DNA of 38,817 nucleotides from CAZGVV01 sp964529155 (GCA_964529155.1 CAZGVV010000009.1:1-38817), one strand, 5' to 3'. Counted from the first letter of the stretch, positions 8,503 through 17,913 are shown. The notes: generated from the sequence alone by a model not told the origin. A program made the numbers and translations.

Positions 8503-8513
8503 AGGAGATTGTT

Positions 8514-8726
8514 ATGCTGAGCTTGCCGCATCTACTCGTATTGCTCATGATTGTGTTGTTGGTGTTCGGCGCAGGCCGCCTGCCGCGCGTGATGGGTGAC
8601 ATCGGCAAAGGTATCCGCTCACTGCGTGAGGGGTTGAAAGATGAAAGCGAAGGCGTGCCCCCGGTAGTGCCTTCAGCACAAACGCCGCCGATCATTGACC
8701 AGCAACGTGATTCCAGCCGTACATAA
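8514..8726 (+). CDS. tatA: Sec-independent protein translocase subunit TatA
   Basis: The product is 70 residues: one N-terminal membrane helix (HLLVLLMIVLLVFG), the hinge FGAGRLPRVMGDIGKGIRSLREGLKD, then a short polar Pro-rich tail. TatA oligomers form the variable passage for folded Tat substrates. AGGAG sits about seven bases upstream of the ATG. tatB and tatC follow directly in the same operon. Confidence 0.95.
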   Translation: MLSLPHLLVLLMIVLLVFGAGRLPRVMGDIGKGIRSLREGLKDESEGVPPVVPSAQTPPIIDQQRDSSRT

Positions 8727-8740
8727 TACGGAATTTTGGC

Positions 8741-9034
8741 GTGCTGGATTTTTCATTTTCGGAATTGCTGTTAGTGGTCGTGGTGGCCGTAGTATTTCTG
8801 CGGCCGAAAGATGTGCCGGTGGTAGTGCGTGCCTGCGCAAAAATAATGGCGCAATTTAAAGCGCTCACGGCGGAGCTGCGTGGTGCGTTTGATGATCTGG
8901 CGCGCGAGTCCGGCGTGGAGCAAGTAAAAAAAGAGATGCGCGTGATTACCGGTGATGACGGAAAACCTTATGAAGCCTATGACCTCGACGATTTCATCAA
9001 GCCAGCCGATGGAACCCACCCCCGAAAATCCTGA
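8741..9034 (+). CDS. tatB: Sec-independent protein translocase subunit TatB
   Basis: The product is 97 residues from a GTG start (MLDFSFSELLLVVVVAVVFLRPKDVP). The F.F.ELL.V motif, a Pro-Lys hinge at about residues 22-26 and a following amphipathic helix identify TatB, which with TatC receives twin-arginine signal peptides. It is short for TatB, with only a brief tail after the amphipathic segment. The 3' end overlaps the tatC start by 26 bp in another frame. Confidence 0.92.
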   Translation: MLDFSFSELLLVVVVAVVFLRPKDVPVVVRACAKIMAQFKALTAELRGAFDDLARESGVEQVKKEMRVITGDDGKPYEAYDLDDFIKPADGTHPRKS

Positions 9035-9779
9035 CAAGCAGCCGCTTATGGCGCATCTGGTGGAGCTGCGTCAGCGCCTCACCGTGGCGCTGGCTGCGTT
9101 TTTTATCGCAACGGGCGTGGCGTATGCGTTTTCCAATGAAATTTACGGGTTTTTAGTGCGACCACTGGCGGCCTCGATGACGGACGATGGCGGACGGCAT
9201 ATGATTTATACCGGGCTTGCCGAAGCGTTTTTCACCTATATTCGCTTAAGCATGTTCGCCGGGTTTTTCATAGCGTTTCCGGTGATTGCAGCGCAGGTCT
9301 ATTATTTTGTGGCGCCGGGTTTGTACGCGCGTGAGCGGCGCATGCTGGTGCCGTATTTCGTGGCGGCGCCGGCGTTGTTTTTGCTGGGCGCGGCGCTGTG
9401 TTATTATGTGATTTTGCCGGTGGCATGGGGTTTTTTCCTGTCCTTTGAAAGCGGTGGTTCCGCCGGTGGCTTGCCGATTCGCTTAGAGGCGCGGGTGAGC
9501 GAATATTTAAGTTTGGTCACGCACATGGTGCTGGCGTTTGGCGTGTCGTTCCAATTGCCGGTAGTGCTTGCGCTAATGACGCAAGCCGGAATGGTGCAAG
9601 CGGAAACGCTTGCGCGCGGGCGGCGTTATGCGATTGTGATTATTGTGGCGGTGGCTGCGGTGATTACACCGCCGGACGTGTTCAGCCAGGTGGCGCTTGC
9701 CGCGCCGCTCTATGTGCTTTATGAAGCCTCGGTATGGATCTGCCGGGTGATTGAAAAAGGGAAGAAAAACAATGCATGA
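9009..9779 (+). CDS. tatC: Sec-independent protein translocase subunit TatC
   Basis: The product is 256 residues with six predicted membrane helices. It begins at the ATG of MEPTPENPDKQPLMAHLVELRQRL, where HLVELRQRL is the conserved N-terminal TatC signature that binds the signal peptide. A longer frame upstream to 8952 lies wholly inside tatB, so I reject it. Also visible are the FFTYIRLSMFAGFFIAFPV and FGVSFQLPVVL segments. The stop overlaps the serS start by eight bases, coupling the two genes. Confidence 0.95.
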   Translation: MEPTPENPDKQPLMAHLVELRQRLTVALAAFFIATGVAYAFSNEIYGFLVRPLAASMTDDGGRHMIYTGLAEAFFTYIRLSMFAGFFIAFPVIAAQVYYFVAPGLYARERRMLVPYFVAAPALFLLGAALCYYVILPVAWGFFLSFESGGSAGGLPIRLEARVSEYLSLVTHMVLAFGVSFQLPVVLALMTQAGMVQAETLARGRRYAIVIIVAVAAVITPPDVFSQVALAAPLYVLYEASVWICRVIEKGKKNNA

Positions 9780-11154
9780 TATGAAATGGATTCGCGCCAA
9801 TGCGGCGGAGTTTGATGCTGGACTTGCGCGGCGCGGATTAGCGGCACAGGCAGCGGAAATTTTGCAGCTGGATGAAGAAAAGCGCAAAGCGCAAACGGAA
9901 TTGCAGGAATTGCAAGGCAAGCGCAATCAACTGGCTAAAGCGGTCGGTCAAGCCAAGGCCAAGGGTGAAGATGCGGCTGCGATTATGGCGGAAGCCAAGC
10001 AGGTGAATGAAACCATGGCGGCGCTTGAGAAAACGTTAGGTGAGGGCGGGGCGTTGGAAGCCGTGCTCTCCAGCATCCCGAATATTCCGGCCAGCGATGT
10101 GCCGGAAGGTAAGGATGAGCACGGCAATAAAGAAGTGCGCAATTGGGGCCAGAAGCCTGCGATAGACGCGCCGAAGCAGCATTTTGAAATCGGCGAGGCG
10201 TTAGGGCTGATGGACTTTGAAGGCGCGGCCAAGATGTCCGGCGCGCGGTTTGTGGTGCTCAAGGGCGCATTGGCGCGGCTGGAGCGGGCGCTGGCGCAGT
10301 TTTTCCTCGATCATAATACGGCGAAGTTTGGCTATACCGAAGTGTCGCCACCGCTGATGGTGCGCGACAATGCCGTGTATGGCACGGGGCAATTGCCGAA
10401 ATTTTCAGAGGATTTATTCGTAACGGGTTCAACGCATAGATATTTCGAAATTCAATTAGAGCAATGGTTAGAGCAATTTCCAGATAGTATACCTACAAAG
10501 AATGTCCGACATCTTATAAAAACTTCTGACGATGATACTCGTAACACTAGAAAGTGGTTGATTCCTACTTCCGAAGTGCCCCTAACTAATTTGGTTGCAG
10601 ATTCTATTATCGAGGAAGACAAGCTGCCCCTGCGCTATACTGCCAACACCCCATGTTTCCGCTCGGAAGCGGGTGCGGCGGGGCGGGATACGCGGGGGAT
10701 GATTCGTCAGCATCAATTTTGGAAAGTGGAGATGGTGTCGATCACCACGCCGGAGCAATCGCACGCGGAGCATGAGCGCATGACGTCGTGCGCGGAGAGC
10801 CTATTACAGAAGCTGGGGCTGCCATACCGCGTGATGTTGCTATGCACCGGCGATATGGGGTTTTGCTCGGAAAAAACCTATGATCTGGAAGTGTGGCTCC
10901 CCGGACAAAACGCTTACCGCGAAATTTCCAGCTGCTCCAATTGCGGCGCGTTTCAGGCCCGGCGCATGAAGGCGCGCTATAAGCCGAAAGCAGGAAAAGG
11001 CAATGAATTCGTCCACACGCTCAACGGCTCCGGCCTGCCACTGGGCCGCACGCTGGTGGCGATTTTAGAGAATTACCAGCAGGCGGACGGCAGTGTGGTC
11101 GTACCGGAGGTGTTGCGGGCGTATATGGGGGGGATTTCTGTCATTTCCGTATAG
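9772..11154 (+). CDS. serS: Seryl-tRNA synthetase with an unusual internal insertion
   Basis: This class II synthetase of 460 residues begins at the ATG of MHDMKWIRANAAEFDAGL inside the tatC end. Residues about 30-105 form the tRNA-binding coiled coil. The core carries motif 2 (FRSEAGAAGRDTRG) and motif 3 (GSGLPLGRTLVAILENYQ). The family norm is about 425 residues. The excess lies at about 220-259, between LPKFSEDLFVTG and KWLIPTSEVPLTN, where relatives I recall have only a few residues. That stretch and the following 70 bp are AT-rich with different codon use. The core motifs look intact. Confidence 0.95.
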   Translation: MHDMKWIRANAAEFDAGLARRGLAAQAAEILQLDEEKRKAQTELQELQGKRNQLAKAVGQAKAKGEDAAAIMAEAKQVNETMAALEKTLGEGGALEAVLSSIPNIPASDVPEGKDEHGNKEVRNWGQKPAIDAPKQHFEIGEALGLMDFEGAAKMSGARFVVLKGALARLERALAQFFLDHNTAKFGYTEVSPPLMVRDNAVYGTGQLPKFSEDLFVTGSTHRYFEIQLEQWLEQFPDSIPTKNVRHLIKTSDDDTRNTRKWLIPTSEVPLTNLVADSIIEEDKLPLRYTANTPCFRSEAGAAGRDTRGMIRQHQFWKVEMVSITTPEQSHAEHERMTSCAESLLQKLGLPYRVMLLCTGDMGFCSEKTYDLEVWLPGQNAYREISSCSNCGAFQARRMKARYKPKAGKGNEFVHTLNGSGLPLGRTLVAILENYQQADGSVVVPEVLRAYMGGISVISV

Positions 11155-11167
11155 GCAGGATAGACAA

Positions 11168-12328
11168 TTACGCCAAGGCCTGCTTCAAATCCCCAATCAA
11201 ATCGCCGACATCTTCAATCCCGACTGACAGCCGTACCAGCGTGTCTACCACGCCGATTTTTTGGCGGATTTCGGCGGGGATACTGGCGTGGGTCATGCGA
11301 GCGGGTTGGGAGATGAGGCTTTCGATACCACCCAGACTTTGGGCGAGGATGAAGACCTGGCAGCGCTTCAGGAAGCGCACAGTTTCTTCTTCACTGCCTT
11401 TTAACACCGCAGACACCATGCCGCCAGGGCTGTGCATTTGCTTTTGCGCAAGCTTATACTGCGGGTGATTGGATAGGCCGGGGTAAATAACGCGTTCTAC
11501 TTTAGGGTGAGTGCTTAAAAATTCCGCTACTTTTGCTGCGTTTTCGCAGTGGCGTTGCATGCGCAGGCCTAAGGTTTTGACGCCGCGATGGGCAAGGAAG
11601 CAATCAAATGGACCGGATATGGCGCCAACGGCATTTTGCAGGAATTTCATGCGGTCGCGCAATTCTGTGTTGTCACCCACTGCCACCACGCCGCCGATAA
11701 TGTCGGAATGGCCGTTGATGTATTTGGTGGAGGAGTGCAGCGACAAATCCCAACCCAATTCTAGCGGCCGCTGGAGGTAGGGCGTGGCGAATGTGTTGTC
11801 GGCTACCGTGATGAGGTTATGCTTGCGGGCGAGGGTTGCCACGGCTTCTAAATCCACCAGCTTGAGCAACGGATTGGTAGGCGTTTCCACCCAAAGCATG
11901 CGTGTGTTGGGGCGAATGTGAGCGCTTAAATCGCGGACGTCGCTGATGTAGCTGACGTCAATGTCACGGGCGGGTTTGGCGACGCGCTCAAACAAGCGGT
12001 AAGTACCGCCATACAGGTCATCAATGGAGATGATATGGGAGCCGTGCGGCAGTAAATCCAACACCGTGGACGTAGCGGCAAGGCCGGAGGAAAACGCAAA
12101 TGCGGCGCTACCGCCTTCTAAATTAGCGACGGCGCGTTCATAGGCAAAGCGCGTGGGGTTTTGGCTGCGGGCGTAGTCAAAGCCTTTGTGCACGCCCGGC
12201 GCTTCGTTGGCGTAGGTGGATGTAGCATAAATGGGCGTAATGATGGATTCGGTGGTGGGATCGAATTCCTGGTCAGCGTGAATGGCGCGGGTGTCAAAAC
12301 GCCAGGAGGGATCATTACGGCGGGTCAT
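11168..12328 (-). CDS. Cys/Met metabolism PLP enzyme, cystathionine gamma-lyase/beta-lyase-like
   Basis: The product is 386 residues of the Cys/Met PLP-dependent family. The PLP lysine is at about 202 in SLHSSTKYINGHSD. Other signatures are YARSQNPTRFAYERAVANLEGG, VETPTNPLL, VADNTF and the C-terminal SLGGIESLISQPARMTHA. The family includes cystathionine gamma-synthase, beta-lyase and gamma-lyase, and sequence alone does not separate them safely. The upstream co-oriented beta-synthase-like gene, 69 bp away, favours gamma-lyase, giving cysteine from cystathionine. Confidence 0.88.
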   Translation of the reverse strand: MTRRNDPSWRFDTRAIHADQEFDPTTESIITPIYATSTYANEAPGVHKGFDYARSQNPTRFAYERAVANLEGGSAAFAFSSGLAATSTVLDLLPHGSHIISIDDLYGGTYRLFERVAKPARDIDVSYISDVRDLSAHIRPNTRMLWVETPTNPLLKLVDLEAVATLARKHNLITVADNTFATPYLQRPLELGWDLSLHSSTKYINGHSDIIGGVVAVGDNTELRDRMKFLQNAVGAISGPFDCFLAHRGVKTLGLRMQRHCENAAKVAEFLSTHPKVERVIYPGLSNHPQYKLAQKQMHSPGGMVSAVLKGSEEETVRFLKRCQVFILAQSLGGIESLISQPARMTHASIPAEIRQKIGVVDTLVRLSVGIEDVGDLIGDLKQALA

Positions 12329-12397
12329 GGGATGTACACCAATTGTCGAGGGGTTATGTCAGGAATGTGGGATAGTGCCGTAAATGTGGGCTAATAA

Positions 12398-13369
12398 TCA
12401 AGCCTTAATCCCATGGCTGGCTAGCCATTCATCATTATAAAGCTTGGAAAAATACTTGTTCCCGCTGTCGCAGACAAAGGTAACGACGCGTTTTGCGGTG
12501 GTTTGCTCGCGGCAATAGCGCAGGGATGCTGCAAGCAATGTGCCGGAGGAAGAACCGGCGAGGATGCCTTCACATTTCAGTAATTCACGGGCGCACAACA
12601 TGCTTTCGCTGTCGGAAACCGAATAGGCGTTGCTTACCAATGTGAGATCGCAATTTTTAGGCACAAAATCTTCGCCAATGCCCTCCACCAGCCAGCTTCC
12701 GGCCTGGCCCAAAACGCCGGTATTTACATAGGGTGCCAGTACGGAGCCGCGTGGATCGGCGAGGATCATTTCCACGCCAGGGTTTTTCTCACGCAAGAAA
12801 TGACCAACGCCACTCAGCGTGCCGCCGCTGCCGACGCCACACACCACGGCGTCCACGCGGCCTTCGGTTTGTTCCCAGATTTCGGGGCCGGTGGTACGGT
12901 AATGGGCGCGGGGATTGGCGAGGTTTTCAAACTGGTTGACGTAAAACCCGTCCCGTTCTTTGGCGATGCGCTGGGCCATGTCTTGATAATATTCCGGGTG
13001 GCCAATGCCAACATCCGAACGCGTCATCACGATTTCCACACCCATGGCGCGTAAATGCGCGATTTTCTCATGGCTCATTTTGTCAGGAATGACGAGGAGG
13101 AGTTTGTAGTTTTTTTGGCTGGCGACTAAGGCAAGGCCAAGGCCGGTGTTGCCTGCGGTTGCCTCCACCAATGTGCCGCCCGGTTTAAGCTTGCCTTCGG
13201 CTTCGGCCGATGCAATCATAGATAGCGCGATGCGATCTTTTATCGAGCCGCCGGGATTGGTGTTTTCCAATTTCAAAAAAAGCTCGCACAGGCCCGTGTC
13301 CAAATGGCGTGTGCGCACCAGCGGAGTGTGGCCGATAAGGGAGAGAATGCTGTCTGAGGCGTGGATCAT
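12398..13369 (-). CDS. PLP-dependent cysteine synthase / cystathionine beta-synthase family enzyme
   Basis: The product is 323 residues from the ATG of MIHASDSILSLIGHTPLV. Fold type II motifs are plain: NPGGSIKDR with the PLP Lys at about 44, EATAGNTGLGLALVA, and GVGSGGTLSGVGHFL for the phosphate loop. There are no C-terminal CBS regulatory domains. It may be a cysteine synthase, or a short cystathionine beta-synthase acting with the gamma-lyase-like enzyme downstream. The longer open frame towards 13705 runs through pcm on the other strand and is rejected. It is divergent from pcm with 51 bp between starts. Confidence 0.88.
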   Translation of the reverse strand: MIHASDSILSLIGHTPLVRTRHLDTGLCELFLKLENTNPGGSIKDRIALSMIASAEAEGKLKPGGTLVEATAGNTGLGLALVASQKNYKLLLVIPDKMSHEKIAHLRAMGVEIVMTRSDVGIGHPEYYQDMAQRIAKERDGFYVNQFENLANPRAHYRTTGPEIWEQTEGRVDAVVCGVGSGGTLSGVGHFLREKNPGVEMILADPRGSVLAPYVNTGVLGQAGSWLVEGIGEDFVPKNCDLTLVSNAYSVSDSESMLCARELLKCEGILAGSSSGTLLAASLRYCREQTTAKRVVTFVCDSGNKYFSKLYNDEWLASHGIKA

Positions 13370-13420
13370 GCCATGAGTGTAAAGGTGAATTGTTAAGGAA
13401 ATTTTAAGGCATATGACGCT

Positions 13421-14101
13421 ATGACCGAAAACGTGCATATTATTGAGCATATTAAGCAAAACGAGCGGGCTGAAAGTGACCACACCAGGCGCATTCGCCT
13501 GGTAATGCAGCTGCGGCGCTCCGGCATCCGCGATACGCGGGTATTGTCGGCTATTGAGAGCATTCCGCGTGAAGAATTTGTTGAAGAAGCGTTTCATGAC
13601 CAGGCCTACGTGGACACGGCGCTGCCGATTGCCTGTGGCCAGACCATCAGCCAGCCGACCATTGTGGCGTGGATGACGTCCATGCTGGAAGTGCAGGCGC
13701 GCCACACCGTATTAGAAATCGGCACGGGGTGTGGGTACCAAACGGCGATTTTGGCGCAATTGGCGCGGCGTGTATACACCATTGAGCGCCACCGGCCCTT
13801 AATGGCGATGGCGGAGCCGCGCTTGCAGGCGCTGGGCTTTACTAACGTGGTGACACGGGTGGGAAATGGCTGGAAAGGCTGGAAGGAATCCGCGCCGTTC
13901 GACCGTATTTTAGTGGCCGCCGCCCCGCCGGAAGTGCCGGAGGCATTGATCGAGCAGTTGCGCCCTGGCGGAGTGATGGTGATTCCGGTGGGCGAGGAAA
14001 CCGGCGAGCAGCAATTGCTGCGTTTGCGCAAAGCTATGGATGGGGTGGTGGAAACAGAAGCATTGATGCCCGTGCGGTTTGTGCCGCTGGTGCGGGCGTG
14101 A
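13421..14101 (+). CDS. pcm: Protein-L-isoaspartate O-methyltransferase
   Basis: This SAM-dependent repair enzyme of 226 residues methylates isoaspartyl residues in aged proteins. Visible motifs are VDTALPIACGQTISQPTIVA (about 64-83), the SAM-binding VLEIGTGCGYQTAILAQL (97-114) and the C-terminal RFVPL. Its place after tatABC-serS is usual for Alphaproteobacteria, although surE, which often sits between, is absent here. The stop directly abuts the end of the convergent broken HEXXH gene. Confidence 0.95.
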   Translation: MTENVHIIEHIKQNERAESDHTRRIRLVMQLRRSGIRDTRVLSAIESIPREEFVEEAFHDQAYVDTALPIACGQTISQPTIVAWMTSMLEVQARHTVLEIGTGCGYQTAILAQLARRVYTIERHRPLMAMAEPRLQALGFTNVVTRVGNGWKGWKESAPFDRILVAAAPPEVPEALIEQLRPGGVMVIPVGEETGEQQLLRLRKAMDGVVETEALMPVRFVPLVRA

Positions 14102-15079
14102 TTAGCGGTATTTTTTTTCGGGATCTAAGCTTACATTGCAGGTGGAAGGCGTAACCTTTGTTGCGGGTTTGGGGCCTAGCTCATATTCAGTTGTTTCAAT
14201 TTCTGGCAAGCCTTGTTTATGTAAAGTACCGTTTGCCTGAATGTCTTCTGCATTAATAACAGTTTTAGGTTTGTCTGATAAAGGATTGAGTGTAGCGAAA
14301 GCTTTCTCGTGAATATAACGGATGCGATCTTCTGCATTTGCTATATGCGGAAGATCTGATGCTTTAATGAGGTCTAAATTTGGATTAGCTTAAGCAAAAG
14401 AACTATTATGCCCATAAGTATCCTCTAAGCGCTTCCATGCATCATTAGGCGTATGAACAGATGGCTCACGTAAAATTTGCCTGAGTTCATCTTGAAGTAG
14501 TGTTACAGGATTATCTCGGTCCCGCGTTGGGTAATCTTTATGGGTTGTGTTGTTGTCATAATAGGTTGCGGCATGCCCAGCTTCATGCATGAATAAATCG
14601 ATGAAATCGCGGCCGCGATAGTTGTTTCCTTCAAGTTCTACCCTTAGTAGGCTGCGTTCTTGCCACTCTTCAGCGGGCTGGAAACTGCTATTACTATCAA
14701 CGTCGGAGATAGCAATACCTAGAAGATTTTGCTCAACAGCATTATATACTTCGTAAATAGCGTGCTTTTGAATAGGGGAAAGATCTAACGTCGATAATCT
14801 GGAAAATTGTGCATCAAGTTTTTGACGTTGTAGCATATATTTTTTATTTTTTACTTTCGCGATAGGCTCACTTCTCCCATGCTCATCTGTTGCCGTATAA
14901 AGCCATGTGCGGGGTTTTTGATATTCTTCTTCGAAATAAAGCGCAGCACGATCAGCGATAAGCTTTAGCATATGCTTGATCTCACTCTTTGACAAAGCAG
15001 CAATGTCAGGAGTTATGGTGCCATGATAAAGCTCTTCTAGCTTTACTAAGCCGGGATCACGTTGATTTTCGAGACTCAT
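14102..15079 (-). pseudogene. HEXXH (zincin-like) protein gene interrupted by an in-frame TAA
   Basis: The first 229 codons (15079 to 14393) encode a soluble, mostly helical protein with HEAGH at about 165-169 in DLFMHEAGHAATYYD, the classic zinc-protease motif. A TAA follows at 14392-14390. Reading on in the same frame gives 95 more sense codons (from ANPNLDLIKASDLPHIANAE to SLDPEKKYR) and a TAA at 14104-14102, directly beside the pcm stop. The uninterrupted product would be 325 residues. The tail has protein-like composition matching the first part, so a recent nonsense mutation or base error is likely. No signal peptide and no family recognised. The gene is AT-rich relative to its neighbours. 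Confidence 0.75.
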
Positions 15080-15291
15080 ACAACTTATACATCTGATCTT
15101 TAGTACTCACTAATTTTAGAGTGCCGGACGTTTGGGCTGGGTAAGGATTGTTTTTTTAAATTGCTTATCTAATTAACGCTTTGGATATAATAAAGATAAT
15201 ATATCTCATATTTATTAATAAAATTCAATAATAATACATCTTGTGACTGCGCCCATCTATTGATACAACAGTCTAATTAATATGTCTTTTT

Positions 15292-16723
15292 ATGCATTTT
15301 AACAGCTTACGCGATTTTATGGCCCGCCTCGAAGAGCGTGGGCGGTTGGTGCGGGTGAAGGCGCCGGTGTCGCCTGTGCTTGAGATGACGGAAATTGGCT
15401 GCCGATTGCTTCGTAATCAAGGACCGGCGGCATTATTTGAAAATGTTACCGGGTATCACATGCCGGCGCTTACCAATTTATTCGGCACGGTGGAACGCGT
15501 GGCGTGGGGCATGGGTCGTGAGCCGCATGAGTTGCGGCAGATTGGCGAGACGCTGGCCTTTCTGCGTCAACCTGAGCCGCCGGGTGGCTGGCGTGAGGCA
15601 TGGGAGATGATGCCGTTGCTCAAAACCGTGATGAACATGAAGCCGAAAATGGTGAGCAACGCGCCATGTCAGGAAGTGGTGTTGCGTGGAAATGAGATTG
15701 ATCTCTCATTACTGCCGATCCAAACCTGCTGGCCGGACGATGTGGGGCCGCTGATTACCTGGCCGCTCGTGGTGACGAAGGGGCCTTCCGAAACGGCAGA
15801 GGATAATTATAACCTCGGTATTTACCGTATGCAGGTGATTGGCAGAAACCAAACCTTGATGCGCTGGTTAAAGCACCGTGGTGGGGCGCAGCATTATGCG
15901 CGGTGGAAAGAAAAAAATCCTGAACCGTTGCCTGCCGCTGTGGTGTTGGGGTGTGACCCCGGAACCATTCTGGCGGCGGTGACGCCGGTGCCGGATACGC
16001 TTTCAGAATATCAATTCGCCGGATTATTGCGTGGGCGGAAAGTGGAATTGGTGGATTGCAAAACCGTGCCTCTTAAAGTACCTGCCAATGCGGAGATCGT
16101 GTTGGAGGGGCATATCTCGCTCAGCGATTATCGGGATGAGGGGCCGTTTGGCGATCATACCGGGTATTATAACAGCGTGGAGCAGTTTCCGGTGTTTACG
16201 ATCAGCGCGATCACCATGCGCGCGAATCCGATTTATTTGACGACCTATACCGGCAAGCCGCCAGATGAGCCAAGTGTGCTGGGCGAGGCGCTTAATGAAG
16301 TGTTTATTCCGCTGCTGCAACAACAGTTCCCGGAGATCGTTGATTTTTATTTGCCGCCGGAAGGATGTTCCTACCGCATCGCCGTGGTGTCGATTCGCAA
16401 AGCCTATGCTGGGCATGCCAAGCGGGTGATGATGGGCGTGTGGTCGTACTTACGGCAATTCTTATATACCAAATGGGTGATCGTGGTGGACGCTGATATT
16501 GATTGCCGGGATTGGAAAGAAGTGATGNNNNNNNNNNATTGAAAATACGCCAATTGATTATCTGGATTTTGCTTCACCGGAGGATGGATTGGGGGGAAAA
16601 ATTGGTTTAGATGCTACCAATAAATATCCGTCTGAAAGCCGACGGGAATGGGGAAAATTAATTAAAATGCCCGATGATATTAGCGAATTGGTAACCAAAA
16701 AATGGCCGAGCTACGGGTTTTGA
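15292..16723 (+). CDS. ubiD: UbiD family decarboxylase (4-hydroxy-3-polyprenylbenzoate decarboxylase), interrupted by N gap
   Basis: This prenylated-FMN-dependent decarboxylase acts in ubiquinone synthesis. The first 412 codons run to 16527 and include NLGIYRMQVIGRNQTLMRW, EGHISLSDYRDEGPFGDHTGYY and a DWKEVM segment. After ten Ns, ENTPIDYLDFASP and GLDATNKYPSESRREWGK complete a standard UbiD C-terminus ending with TGA at 16723. Compared with E. coli UbiD as I recall it, about 16 residues (WAI..MDPARDT type) are missing at the gap, so roughly 48 bases are hidden behind the ten Ns. The enzyme is probably intact in the organism. Confidence 0.93.
16528..16537. other. Assembly gap of ten Ns inside ubiD
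   Basis: The frame after the gap (ATT GAA AAT ACG, reading IENT) restarts exactly at the conserved ENTPIDYLDF motif of UbiD. The missing conserved segment implies a true gap of about 48 nt. Confidence 0.9.
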
Positions 16724-16824
16724 GGCAAATTTGTATAAGAAGGTTTCTGCGGGCATACTTAACATTTTCTTAGCGAACACAGGGTATGCTTAACTACATG
16801 TCTCCTACTGGTTCTTAAAATTTC

Positions 16825-17907
16825 ATGGCTATATCTGCACAAAAAACACCGGAAGCTGCTGCGCCTAAATTGGCGCCTGGCATGCCTGTAATGGATGCTG
16901 CCACCGCACAAAAATATGCTGAGCGGACTATCGCCTTTATGCAAGAGCATCAGATTTTGCCGTTGCCAGAAAATTATACGATATTTTTTCATTACGTGCT
17001 GAGCTTGAATCCTGGCTTGGTCAAAGAAGTAGATCAGGCGATTGTGCAGCGCATGCCATTTAGCTCGCACATGCTGCGTAATTTGTATCACAAATACGTA
17101 ATTGCCAATGCTAATGAGCAGGTGCTGAATGATGTGACACAAGGTGCAAGTAAAATGCTTGGTGAAGTGGTGCGTATTGTCGGTGAATTCAGCCGAGAAA
17201 CCAATGCATATAACGAGGACATTGATGGCTATTTGCATAAAATGGAAATTCAGATTGATGACCCTAACTTGCAAGGCATGGTCAAGCAGCTGATTTCTTC
17301 CACCGCCGCGATGAAAGAGCGAGGTGAGTCGTTAAATAGCAAGCTTGATGCGTCGCGGAGTGAAGTGGATGCATTGAAACATAATCTGGAGCGTTTACGC
17401 GAAGAATCGCAGCAAGACTTCCTAACCGGCGTTCTCAACCGCAAAGCGCTGGAGCAAGTACTGGAAGAGCAATTAGCGTATCATGCAGACGGGAAGCATG
17501 ATTTAACGCTGCTGATGATCGACGTGGATCACTTTAAGAATTTCAATGATAAATACGGCCACTTATTAGGTGATGAAGTGCTGAAAATTGTGGCGCGTGC
17601 ATTGACGTATAGCGTGCGTGGTAAAGATCAGGTCGGGCGTTATGGCGGTGAAGAATTTTGCGTCATGTTGCCCGAAACACCCTTGACGGGTGCATTGAAG
17701 GTGGCCGAAACCATTCGCAATACCATTGCTAATCGTGATTTAAAGCGCAAGGATACGGGCGAATCCTATGGTCAGGTGACTGTATCTATCGGTGTATCAC
17801 AATTCCGCCCACGGACGGATACGCTGGAAACATTAATCCGCCGCGCGGATGATGCGCTTTATAAATCCAAACATAACGGACGCAACCGGGTAACGCAGGA
17901 AGAATAG
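16825..17907 (+). CDS. Diguanylate cyclase, GGDEF domain
   Basis: The product is 360 residues and soluble. The N-terminal half (about 25-195) is helical and ends in a coiled coil (SLNSKLDASRSEVDALKHNLERLREES). The GGDEF domain follows from about 197 (DFLTGVLNRKALE). The active-site motif is GGEEF at 274-278. An intact inhibitory-site RGKD lies at 265-268, exactly five residues before it, so product inhibition by c-di-GMP is expected. There is no membrane segment or known sensor domain. It is a single gene, convergent with rpoZ. Confidence 0.92.
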   Translation: MAISAQKTPEAAAPKLAPGMPVMDAATAQKYAERTIAFMQEHQILPLPENYTIFFHYVLSLNPGLVKEVDQAIVQRMPFSSHMLRNLYHKYVIANANEQVLNDVTQGASKMLGEVVRIVGEFSRETNAYNEDIDGYLHKMEIQIDDPNLQGMVKQLISSTAAMKERGESLNSKLDASRSEVDALKHNLERLREESQQDFLTGVLNRKALEQVLEEQLAYHADGKHDLTLLMIDVDHFKNFNDKYGHLLGDEVLKIVARALTYSVRGKDQVGRYGGEEFCVMLPETPLTGALKVAETIRNTIANRDLKRKDTGESYGQVTVSIGVSQFRPRTDTLETLIRRADDALYKSKHNGRNRVTQEE

Positions 17908-17913
17908 GGCGTT

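Noticed and set aside
12398..13705. Long N-terminal extension of the beta-synthase-like gene
   Set aside because: The extra 112 codons run antisense through pcm. The conserved family start is at MIHASDSILS (13369).
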